From Galbula dea (taxonomy: Eukaryota; Chordata; Aves; Piciformes; Galbulidae), in assembly GCA_013399015.1 (NCBI GenBank), contig VWZX01001684.1, forward strand, positions 496,001 to 560,000: 64,000 nt of DNA, written 5' to 3'. Position 1 is the stretch's first letter. Every line of letters begins with the position of its first letter. Below, piece after piece: positions 1 to 10,895 of the stretch. The notes under the pieces were generated by a model. That model made no database searches and was not told the origin of the DNA. It worked only from the letters and a program-made list of their open reading frames with translations. Both the position numbers and the translations under genes were made by a program.

Positions 1-2888
1 GGACCAGAATTTATCTCCAGAATTCCCTTCTAACCTCAACCAGTCTGCAACTCTGTGAAGGAACAGTGCCAGAAAGGGATAAGAGATGCACCCTGCCACT
101 CGGCTTCACGGCAAAGGGAGACCAAAGAGATTCCTTTCCCAAATCTACCATTCCAGCAAGCTCCAATTACTAACCTTTTCTCCCAGCTGTGTTCCCTTCT
201 ATTCCGCTCTCAATAATCTATCCCTACCTTGTCCTCAAGCATGTTTTTCTCCCTCTCCTTCCCATACCAGTATCCTGTCCATAACAAGTTAGATCAATTT
301 TTTACTGTCTTCAGGCTTTTCATCTGTGGATCCAGATAACCACTAAACTCCAAGTGGCAAGAAGCACATACGAACACTGTTATTTTAAGATCAATATATA
401 TAGATAGATATCTTTATATCTATCTATATATTAAAAGTGGATGAAGCTTGGCCAGGTTTTAACTATTATTTGTGAAAACTTGAGTAAATGAATAGCCATG
501 AAAAACATTACTTTTCCATTCCTTATTGAATACTGTAATAGCACTGAAAGTGATTAAAAGAAACCTTTTAGTTTTTCTTCTGAAGTAGGTTATTTCTCAA
601 CAATAAACTATTTTGACTTGATTTAAATAAACAAGTCAGAATCAAACCACATGCAAATCCATAAAAGAATCAGGCTGAGGCAGCCATCCAGTTTTAAGTA
701 GGGTGGAGAGAAGAAAAAAAAAAAAAGTCATCCCAGACACATTTGGCAAAAGTTATAAGCAATTTAAAAGCTGGGTCTTGAAGGGGAGGCTTTGGGAACT
801 TTAATTACAGATAGCAGTTCCAATGTTTCAATTTCTTCTTCTTGTGCATTTGGTAAAGTAGTAACAGTATTTTTCTCATAAGCTTAGAAATTCCCTATAC
901 ATCAACATCTATTCTAAACTAACTGATCTCACATTTTATTTCCAAATAAAATTATTACTGTATTATATCACAAGATATGAGTGCTCTTACAGTATTCAAT
1001 TATCAAATCTACAAATCTCAAGCAGATAACCACAATACTGATGAAAGCTTTGCTCCATTTAGAGCATGGATATGAGACAAAGAAAGAGAAAAGGATGTAT
1101 TCTTTCCTGTATGACACTGCTTCTTCAGAAGTTTCACTTAGTGAAATGAAACAAAACAAGGGTTAAATCAAAGAACAGCTCATGCAAAATCATGGATAGG
1201 GCAGAATTCTGCTAGATCTAATAAAGGAGAGATCTGCAATCAAGAATACATGCTGCTAGTAAAACAGGAAAAGCTGAATTAGAAGAGAACTGTAACAAAA
1301 CAAAAAGCTCAATACAACAGAAAGAAAGATAACGGGCTCCAAAATAGAAGGCAAGTACCCAAGAAAAGTATTTCAAATCCTACATATGGGGTGGAGGAAC
1401 CACTCCCTTCTGAAGTACTGCAATTCATTAGATATTGCATGGGTATAATTTCTTTACCACAAAACCTAGATCAGCAAACTGATACAGACTTAAACCAGAT
1501 GTGAATGTAATTTAAGTTGAAGACTGCCAGTTGCTTACTCAGTAGGACACTTGCAGGATTACCTGAAGGGAGCAGAAATTTCATTACTAAAACTCGAATT
1601 TTATGGAACAGTAATGGGGATAAAACCCCTCAAACCCTAGGCTTTTATATCCACTTTTATCACTGCTTCTTATTACTTGGCCTTCTTAAGATGTTACACA
1701 TGAATGTCTTTTTCTGTCACAGCAAGAAAAATAAAACTCTACAGCTTAAAAAGAAACATATCAAGTGTTTAATATTGTTTTACACTATGTAGAGACTCAG
1801 CATCCTCTTACCAGAGCCTTCAAAGCTCATTTCTGGGTGGCAACACTATGTTGTCATTTCACTACCATGTAAAGCAGTAACAAATACTGCTTCTTGAATT
1901 AACACTGCAGATTAATATTGATACTTAGAATCATACCAAGATTAGATTTATTGCCAAGAAAATGTGATTCATTGCTTATCCACAATGCTTAATTCACTTA
2001 ACACTTAGCATTACTCTCTGTATTCACAGATAGGTCAGCAGGGACCACATAAGGGTACCAGTACAGTAAATTAACAAGGTACAAAGAAATGCTTAATTGT
2101 GACAACATGTTTTCCTAATAGAATTCTGAACTTTTACTTGTGATTTTAAAGTTTGAAGTTAACACCAGATTCAATTTTGGAACTACTTTTGTGCTTCTCT
2201 GAAGAGGGAAATGTTACACAATCAGGAGTAGTATTTAGGGCCAGCGTCTTCAACAGTTAAATATTATTTAAGTATAGATCATGGAACTGGTTTTGCAGCT
2301 TAGTTAAACTGAAACCAGAAAGTGAAGCTTTGGAGAGAAGCAAAAAGATATTTGATCATATACACCAGTTAATTACTGGCAATTTTCCACAAACCCAAAC
2401 ATCACCAAAATCCTGAGTTTCACTTGTATCTCAGACTGTACTGCAGTGGTATCTCTCTTGGTTCCCATCTCCTTGGACGCCTACAATTTGGTAGGCAAAT
2501 CAGTTTGCCTCAGAGGACACAGGGAAAAGGGCACTAAACCTGCATTCCATTCAGTTACTAGTTTTTACAGAAGATTCTTCAGCGTTCATATTTTTCTCTA
2601 CATCCCAATAATCACTTATCTTCTTAAAAGTAGCTACAAATTGTCCTGCTCTTGCATGGATGTTCAACTTTAAAACCCAATATATAAAGATTAGTCAATC
2701 ACCTCTTAATTTCAGTACTGTACATACTCATTTCACAGGCCTGACTATAAAACTTCTCAGAGAAGACACCAAGATCTCACTGAGTTGGATCATCGTTCAT
2801 TAGAAGAAACCAAACCACTGTTAAAAGGCTTATGTCTCTAGCACAGATGCTGAACTTGCCTATACAGAGCAATAAGAATGGACTTCAT
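1..2888. other. AT-rich non-coding stretch
   Basis: I see no supported exon, RNA gene or recognisable transposon here apart from the hairpin repeat at 396-431. Possible splice motifs occur on the minus strand (for example a donor-like site near 232), but none links to a neighbour in a compelling way. It is probably intron or intergenic DNA left of island A. Confidence 0.6.
396..431. repeat. Perfect inverted repeat, 15-bp arms, 6-nt loop
   Basis: The left arm (396-410, ATATATAGATAGATA) is the exact reverse complement of the right arm (417-431), separated by the six bases TCTTTA. Both arms are TA and TAGA/TATC microsatellite sequence, so the hairpin most likely grew from a simple repeat rather than from a functional site. 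Confidence 0.85.
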
Positions 2889-2995
2889 AATCACAGAATG
2901 TTAGGAGTTGGAAGGGACCTTGAAAGATCATCTAGTCCAACCCCCCTGCCAGAGCAGGATTCCCTACACCAGGTCACACAGAAGTGCATATTACT
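2889..2995 (-). mobile_element. CR1 LINE 3'-end fragment (antisense)
   Basis: The plus strand reads as the reverse complement of a CR1 3' region. It starts with a single degenerate tail unit (TCACAGAATG), then a GTTGGAAGGGACCTTGAAAG block, ATCATCTAGTCCAACCCCCC, and a degraded stretch. This order is typical of avian CR1 3' ends. The copy is 5'-truncated, as most CR1 insertions are. The right boundary is approximate because similarity fades after about 2990. Confidence 0.85.
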
Positions 2996-5900
2996 CCCTG
3001 CAGAAATTCTAGCACAGCCTCACTTAAGTCTCATTCATTGCCTCTATGCATTAAGCACTTCTGCTGTATTAAATCCCCTTTTGTATGATCCAGGTCCATA
3101 CCTCTTTAACCCCTACTTTGGGATTACACAGCAGAACAGTGCAGGAATAAATGAATTGATAATGCAATCCTGTACTCAGAACACTATGAGTTACTTTCTG
3201 TATCAAAAGCAGCAACTGATAAACAGTATTGTTTTAACCTACACTATCCCACAATAACAGTGATCACTACAAATACACTGGCTGGCAGAGACAAACACAA
3301 TGCTTTGCAAGTCAGCCTTGGTAATAACAAGCAAATTGCAGTAACAACATAAAAGTTCTTGGACCAATTCCTGCAACAATAGGAAGAGATAATTCTTAAA
3401 TGTTCATCTGAGTATGAAGACTTTTTCTCATGTTACATTCATGCTACTTGGTTTATCTCTATTTAGGAGGTACAGCAGAAATGGCCAAGAACATCAACCA
3501 GTGAAAAAGGCTTACTAGAAACCTCTCAATTGCAGCAATGGCTGGAAAGTCCTGAGATAAAAAGACAACCTCAGTAGCCTTCTGTAAGTGTCTTATCTAG
3601 TTACTCAAACATGCACCACCAGCACCTGCAAACTAAGGATATTCCAGAAGATCAAATGCTAGCAAGCATTAGCCAATTTCACGCTGGCAGAGTAACACTA
3701 AGGCTACTGTTCTCTGCACTTTGCAGTTTTATCAACAGTGGAATAACACTGGCAAAATATGAAAAATCCTGACAGCTTCAGGTTAATGGGGGTTCCCAAA
3801 TTCCCCTTCTCTCCTAAGCTCATAAATTGAGAAAAGGTATTTCTCTACTGTGCTCCACAACCTACGTGATCACCATGGCAATCTCACAAAAAATAACACT
3901 ACTTGTTCATGACTAGAATCTTTAGCAACTTAAACCTCCAAGATGAAAAATCAGCACGAAGAGCATGCTGCCATGGACTAACCCATTCTCTTTCACCATC
4001 GTGATCCTATCACCCAGAAGTGATGCTCCTCTTGCCATTTTGTTAGTTCAGAAGCTTAACACACAGGAACAGAAAATAAGCAGAGTTTACTAATTAATTA
4101 GAGAGCAACTGATTAAGAGATAATTAACCAGCTGCCAGGTTGAACATGTATTTGTGACACTGAAAAGGATATTGTTGTAGTGTGTTACGATCAGATGACA
4201 AGCTGCTGAGCAGCATTGTTTGCAACTGCATAAGCAACATCTGTGAACCTCACTTATGGCCGAGAGAGAAAAAAAGAATGCTCAACACTCTCAGGCATTC
4301 AAAGCACTTTCAGAATACAAGCAAAATTAGCAGGGTTCATCTCACAAGCTGGAGAAAAGAAACTTTTTTTCCTGTTTTTGAAAATCAAATGAAGTACAGC
4401 AACCAGTTCAGTGATGGATAGATCCAAGGTCATTTGGAGAGAGTTATGAGACTTTTGTGAAGTATTCATATGCTCCCCAGTCAGAAAAAAAACACATGCA
4501 TTTTCCAAAGAAGTGTTAAGTGATTCTTCATAAGTACAGGATCTGCACCTTTAAAACAGAGGGTAGAGGCTAGATATCTTTAGATGCTCCTAGAGTTTAT
4601 TTTTTTAAAACCAAAAGTATACCATTAACATACCATTAACACTACTAAGACCTGCAAACTGTAGTATTTCTAAGACTTGTGGAACTGATGACATAGTATG
4701 AATCTATATGAAGTATTGCCATCTGCCTAAAAAAAACCATCTTTACCGAGATATAATATTCTAAGAACATTAATAGTTACACTTGTTTGACCACAGGCCT
4801 ACCAAATACAAGCTTCTGGTTTCTGACAACAGCCAGAAGGGAATACAGAGTATTGGACAGGAATGCTACAAGCATGTAAGGAAGACTCTGAATAGTCTCT
4901 CAAAGACTCTGCCCCAAACCCCTTCCCCAAACATCCTATTGTCCTCACTGTGTTCAGGTCAGATAAGCTCTTCTTCAGCTCTAGATCTCGTTACAACCCT
5001 GTTTTGTGCACTTCAACATAACAATAACTATTTAACAACACAGCTCAAAAGCTAAAAAGGGCATAATTTCATGCCATATCAACAATAAGACATTTGTAAC
5101 AAGAAGAGTCATTTAATACAAGAATAATTTACCTAATATGGATTAGCAAGTGAAGACTTGATATTATCATCCTTACATGCAAATTACTGGATTGAATTTT
5201 ATAAACTGGTTTGTAGCAGACAAAGGCAGTTGATTACAGTAGTTACTCCAGGACTTAAAACCTATTTGCACTACCACGTGGTAAAAAGAACACAGCTCCA
5301 AGGAACAGAACAAGCTAAAACCCAAACTGCCCTAGCTAACCAAAAGTCACAACAGTTAATCCAAACAACCCTGAGTAATAATTCAGCCATATGTTCAAAA
5401 TGTTGGGGCTTTTTTTTTTTTCCTAAAAATGTCACATTCATTATTAAAAGGCCACAAAGCATGTAGTTTTTTTGAAGAACCTAAACTGATTACACTCAAA
5501 TGTCAACAAAAAAGGTTAGAATCCCAGAGAAACTAACAAAGGGCTGTAGGAAGTTGCACTTAGCATGATATTATTTTCTCTTTCTTAAATATTCCACAAA
5601 AGGCATATTCCTTGTATTAAAAAAAAAAGTCCTGTATTTTCTCAATAGCAGCACATAACCACTGGCAGTCCCATATAAGTATCATAAATGACTACAGAAG
5701 TGGTCCGTATGAGAATCAGTGTCATGCAGTAATTCTATAAACAGCAGCAAGACATCCCTAAGAGGTACTTTTTAGCAAAGCTAGATTATGTACAGTATAA
5801 AATAAGGCTTTTTTAATTGAAAATCTGATTTTGTAACAAATAATTCAACAGCTTGATTTTTAGAAACCTGTAGAGCATTAATGGTATATTTTGTTCCTTT

Positions 5901-6200
5901 TTGTACTCTTAGAGACATCTTGAAGCAAGCAACACAGGAAATTCTCTAGCCTACAAATAATTACATTTTCAGCATCATTTGCTGTTCCACCACTAGCCCT
6001 GCAGAACCTAAATATGAGTACAAACCACACTACAGAAGCACACTTGTGCTTTTTCTTGCAAAATGCAACTGGACAGAAGTTTTTTCATGCAACTATTATT
6101 ACACATTATGGTATTTTGCTTCTAGATTGAAACTCCAAGTTAAAACATACTATAATGCCAACTCTGCTCTGGTAACATGATGCAAACCTGTTCCATATAA
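2996..6200. other. AT-rich non-coding stretch
   Basis: No recognisable gene. On the minus strand, 5133-5205 has an acceptor-like and a donor-like end and one open frame of about 23 codons, but I found no neighbour in matching phase. An ATTAAA on the minus strand at 5817-5812 could serve as a poly(A) signal for the candidate terminal exon at 6201-6360. Confidence 0.5.
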
Positions 6201-6360
6201 CTAATCAGCAATGGCAGCCATTAAGTAATTCACATCACATTCAAGCTGATTTCTGGTGTTTGGTAGAAGAACTTCACCACCAGTCTGCCATAGGCAATGA
6301 CTATAAAAGCCTGTCATTTCTTTTAATCTGTCCCACAGTTCCTTCACAGAATTGTGAAGT
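6201..6360 (-). CDS. Candidate terminal coding exon, product unknown
   Basis: Read leftwards, a strong acceptor with a long pyrimidine tract (6361-6395, ending CTGATAG) leads into 52 codons and a TAG at 6203-6201. The frame begins after one base that completes a split codon. The peptide looks like globular protein: LHNSVKELWDRLKEMTGFYS near the start, a central CLWQTGGEVLLPNTR stretch and the end NYLMAAIAD. I do not recognise the family. A minus-strand ATTAAA about 385 bases downstream (5817-5812) could end the transcript. The phase fits a join from the small exon at 10866-10895 (AG|A), but an unseen exon between them is equally possible. It could also be a chance open frame behind a fortuitous acceptor. 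Confidence 0.35.
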
Positions 6361-6395
6361 CTATCAGAGAAGGAAAGGGAAGTTTGAGAAAATTC

Positions 6396-7234
6396 ACCAT
6401 CCATCTCACAAATGAATAGATTCTACAGGTCCATTTTAATCTTCATCTATCATTGCACCTGAAATAAAATCCAATTATTTTATCTTCACAGATGGATTTT
6501 CATCCCAAGAGATATTAATAAGCCATGAAATTATAAAAAAACCCATAAATTAAAACTGTACAAATATATATGCTACATACAGAGCTGTCAAATCCCACAC
6601 TTTGAATATCAAATTGAATCTGCAGCTCCCCAGCTTAAGCCTTCAGCACAACATACTGTCTCAAACATTAGCAGCACAGCACAAGGACTGTTATCCACCC
6701 AAAAACACCAGACAGGTGCAATACAGCTTGCCCAGGCAGTGTGTCACCTCAAGCAGGAAGGTTCAAGGCTAGTGGGAGCCCTAGCCACAGTGGAAACCTC
6801 TCACCACAGCCTTGCACCAGACCCTTCTCAGTCCCACGGCCCAGCATAAGCAGAGTCTTCCACAAGCCCCAGCACACAGCTCCCCATGTCGCCCTGTGTC
6901 AGGGCTCCACAACAGACAAAAAAAAAAAATCTGTAAACATGGTCCACAAAGTCATCTTGTTTTCAACCCTGCTTCCACTATTTAATTCTCAGTACTGAAT
7001 GGAAAAGCAGCTTTAAGGATAGGAAAGATACCATACTTTCCTTTCTGAGTATTTGTTGTTCACAACAGGTGGAAGAAACTGAAGCTGTCATATTTCTGTA
7101 CAGTGACTTCCATAAGCACAAATTAGGATGGAGGTCCCATACACAGCTTGTACTTTCAAGATTCAACAGTATAAACCCACATTCTTATTTTTAAGCATTA
7201 CACACCCTAAACCATCACCCTTGTACATTTTAAA
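6396..7234. other. Non-coding; possible 3' UTR of the minus-strand model
   Basis: No exon is supported. If the minus-strand model ending at 7235 is real, 7234 down to about 6965 would be its 3' UTR, with an ATTAAA signal on the minus strand near 6981. Confidence 0.3.
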
Positions 7235-7332
7235 CTAGAAGTCATTCCTCAAATTTGGGGCTTTGTATGTCTGTTGAATGGTAAAGGTGCACAGGGCTTG
7301 GCAACGTTTTGGTGGTGACCATTCTGTTGCAG
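7235..7332 (-). CDS. Candidate last exon of minus-strand model, product unknown
   Basis: A pyrimidine-rich acceptor (TTTTTGATTTCTTTTCGCCTAG, reading leftward into 7332) opens a frame that takes one base from the exon at 8284-8339 and runs 32 codons to a TAG at 7237-7235. The peptide contains EWSPPKRCQALCTFTIQQTY. All three frames stay open for 27 or more codons here, so the open frame alone is weak evidence. What favours this frame is only its phase match to the exon at 8284-8339, where a single frame is open. I do not recognise it. Confidence 0.22.
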
Positions 7333-8283
7333 CTAGGCGAAAAGAAATCAAAAATAAATCTAGCAACCAAAATCAGGAAGTGAGCAAGAATTTATAGCAA
7401 ACCCTAAGCAATGTAAGAGAAAAATGCAGAAAATAGTTCAGTTCCTTAGGGTGAAAGTTACAAACACTGTTAATCAATTACTTTAAAATGTGAGAGATTA
7501 AAAGTGTGTAAGAACTAGTATTTAAAATATACCCATTGATTCTACAGTGGGAAAGTAAATTTACCAAAATAAACACTTCACTGGCATTGAAGCTTTATGT
7601 GGTCTAATTATTTAGAAGCACAGCATACTTCCTCTCTGTTAATTTCTTTGAAGAAGAGCAAGCCAAAGAACATGATCTGTCATTCCATTTTCAGCAAAAT
7701 AGCCAACAATAGCCCAAATGTTATTTTAAGTGAATATAACTGGAACAGTCAAACAAAAGGTCACCCACTTTACTGGTGTGGAAAAATACAGGACAGGCCT
7801 CCTAGCCTCCAAGGGCTGTTCAGTACTTTGAATGATCAAAGGCAAACAGACTTTGGCCTTAACACAAATATTTTCCTGTCTCCCCTCATCCATACATGTT
7901 ATTTGCAACATAATTTTAGTCACTGTATTTTATGGTGAGTTGCATAAACAAATTTGATTTATCCCACAGTAATAAAAAAATACCAAAAAAACCCCCCACA
8001 AACCTCTCCTAGTATCCAAACTTAGAGTTAAAACAACCTTAAGTTTCAAATACATTAATTACAAAAACACATGGATTTTTCTCCTGAGTTACATCACAAT
8101 TTGAGTCAGCAGAAGCAATCAAAAAGCAACTAGGTTAACAGAAGTAAGATCAAATATGCTGCTCACTTACAGAGCTTTAGGCAACCAAAATGTCAATGTG
8201 TACAGAATTTACTGAAACAGACTTAATGATCTCCAAATGACAGAAATAGCTACTTGGTTAAGAAAAGAAGAGTCAAGGCTCAC

Positions 8284-8339
8284 CTTCTGAAAATACTCTT
8301 TTGTTACTATTACCACAGGCATCCCACACTGTCACCTTC
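8284..8339 (-). CDS. Candidate internal exon of minus-strand model
   Basis: 56 bases with an acceptor ending AAAACCAG and a good donor, CAGAAG|GTGAGC. Only one frame is open (KVTVWDACGNSNKRVFSE). It starts with one base completing a codon from upstream and leaves one base over. Those phases join to the exon at 10866-10895 upstream and to 7332 downstream. No family recognised. Confidence 0.25.
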
Positions 8340-8773
8340 CTGGTTTTGTTTTTAACAGTAGAACAGTTTTTAAAGGAAGTCAAGCAAACCATTTGTTGTG
8401 CTGAAGTTACAGAATTCTTGAAGCCCTAAACTGAACACAACATTTTAGCCCATCAAATTTTTCAGGAAATAGTTCAGTGATTTCAATGTGATTTGCTGTG
8501 CTACAGCACCTTTTCTCTGCAATCCCCCTCTGTTCTATGTATGAGGTTCTATGTTTGAAGTTCCTCCTGCCACTCTACTTCCTGCATCAAGTTCATATTT
8601 CTGTCCCTGACTTTCTAGGATGTGTACAACCTCTTACCCACCTACATCAGATGACATTTTCTATTCCACCCACAATTCTTTCCTTTTTCCTTGCTCTTTA
8701 TGACAAGTTTAAACTATCCAATTCCTTTAAAGATATAAGTTCTTTAAAATGTAAGTTTTCTGCATAACTGACA

Positions 8774-8873
8774 TCAGGGGATGATTTAGGGGTAAGAGTA
8801 GTGTAGGGCTATCGGTTGGACTAGATGATCTTGAGGGTCCTTTCCAACCATTAATGATTCTGTGATTCTGTGG
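8774..8873 (+). mobile_element. CR1 LINE 3' end (sense)
   Basis: Contains GGTTGGACTAGATGATCTTG, then a TCCTTTCCAACC block, then two ATTCTGTG tail units, the standard CR1 3' terminus. It is heavily 5'-truncated to about 100 bases. It carries the same internal stretch (GATTTAGGGGTAAGAGTAGT and onward) as the copy at 34.1 kb, so both come from the same CR1 subfamily. Confidence 0.9.
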
Positions 8874-10236
8874 GACTGTCAAACAGGTCTCCCACAATAT
8901 CTCTGGGGCCCATGTTCACCATGAGAGTACTCTTACTTCCCTCCTAGAATAACATTCCCAAATTACTGCCCCCATGATAGCCCTCCCATTATTCACAATG
9001 CGATAACCTATCACATCAGCTTCATGTCTCTCACTTCCCATACTAACCTTACTTTGAATACTAACTTGGCAAGAGGCAGCAAATGCCATGATAAGTACTA
9101 CTACATGCTGACCACAGAGACATAGAAAGGAGTTTCCCCTGCTCCTTGCCCAGCCTCCTCTAACCATCTGCCTGTTTCCTTAAGACCTGTATGCCTGCAA
9201 CAGACTTGGAGAACACTGTCCCTCTGCCAAAGCTGGCTAGGAATTGAACAAGTGGTTCAGAAGTTACTGGCAGAGTGGGAAGACAGGTTAGTGGACAAAT
9301 GGAACAACTACATAAGCAACCTTCCCACAAACTAAAACAAAGCTTTGAAGTTCCACCTGTTCTACAAAGCATTTCACCAGCACTAGGCACTCCCCACTTC
9401 AAGGTTTTCTGTTTCATAATAGGCTACACTGCACCAAGTAGTAGCTTTAGTCTACACACTTACTGGATCAACACATTACTGACTGTACCTCACGATGTAA
9501 AGCTCCAGTGCTCCATAAATAACTGTCTTTAAACACAAGCTGTACCCAAACAGGATTTCAGAGTTTAATAGAAAAAGAATGGTTGCATAAAAACATTATA
9601 ATGACATATAATTTAAAACATCCTTTGTAATAATAATGCCAACAGAAAAAGGAGAAAAAAGACCCAGGATTTTGGGGTGGGATTTTTGGGTTGGGGTTTT
9701 TTTTCCATGGGCTTTGTTTTTTTTTAAGACATACAAAAAGATGTAGAGAAGTAAAAATAAAGACTACCAGCAGTTAAAGGATCTGCAAAGGCGTCTTGCA
9801 TTTCAACAGCCTCAGATTGTGTGAAGGGATGGAAGAAGTTGTGCTAGAGGAACAGATGGATCAGGAAAGCGTGAAGAGGTCCATAAGGTAGACTCAAGTT
9901 TTGAAAGCATGAAACTTCTGAAGTGAGCACAGTCTCATTGTAGGTGTTTTCATACAAGGATAAGGTGAAGTGAGAGGCTTAGGGGGTTTCTTTTGGGTTA
10001 TTTTTCAAAGCTTATAGATGTAGATAGATAACAGCATACTGTGTGTGCATGTCTGGAGTGGTGGATTTAAGGATACTGGAACTCCATCCTTGTATGACAA
10101 ACAAGGGAAGGAAGACTGGAAGCATTTTAGCAGAGGTTAAGCAAACAACCAGATTGTAACACTGAATGTGGCAGATTAAGAGTAAAAACAAAGAAAGGGA
10201 GAAAATTGGAGTCAAAAGGATTGGGGGATGGAACGA

Positions 10237-10268
10237 ACAACAACAACAACACAAACAAACCAAACAAC
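10237..10268 (+). repeat. CAA/ACAAAC simple repeat
   Basis: Imperfect (ACA)n and (ACAAAC)n run of about 32 bases. It is low-complexity sequence without further signal. Confidence 0.8.
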
Positions 10269-10865
10269 CCTGCTTGCACCAAAGACCTTTGCTTCCTTTT
10301 GGCTGGAATTCTTTTTACAAGTGCTCAAAAGAAGATAATGCAGCAGTGTCACTAAAATAAATTAAGCATAGGGAAGGGGGGGGAAAAGGGGCCGTGGGAA
10401 GAGAAGAACAATTCCATTTTACAGAACTTCCTAACGATATTTTAGAAATACATATATTTTAAGGAAATTATTGCATTTAGCAGAAGGTCTAACCTTCCAA
10501 GGTCCCTCTTCCACCCCTGATGTCAATTATCATTTCAAAATACCCTAAGGATTCCTATTAAAAACATCATTGGAAAATTGGGGAAGGGGTATTCTAATTT
10601 TGTTAATAGGTTCAGCCTCGCTTCAGTGAACATCCATCCTGCAATAAAGAAAGGATATAATTTAAAAAGAATGCTTGGAGGTTTGCAACTGAAAACTATT
10701 AACATCTACTGTCACTGCCATGCAAATTGCCTACTCTAATAAACAGCTTTAACTTTTGGATTAACACTTCCATGCAAAAGTAACCCAAAAGCAAATTAAA
10801 CTTTTTTTGAACTCAAATGGTACATAACATGAAAAGCAAACATGTTCTAAGTTATCTATGCTCAC

Positions 10866-10895
10866 CTCTTTTTTTCTTCTTCCCCAATGTATATT
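10866..10895 (-). CDS. Candidate 30-nt exon of minus-strand model
   Basis: Read leftwards, a strong acceptor (CTAGGTGTCTTCTGTGTTGTTAG is the tail of the intron; the last 20 bases are pyrimidine-rich) is followed by 30 bases and the donor GAG|GTGAGC. In the linking frame it encodes IYIGEEEKK with split codons at both ends. The splice sites are good for both ends, but an exon this small is unusual and the sequence (A-rich) is open in all frames. Confidence 0.25.

Noticed and set aside
8169..8210. Minus-strand segment between a TCTGTTTCAG acceptor and a GTAAGT donor
   Set aside because: All three frames contain a stop, so it is not an internal coding exon.
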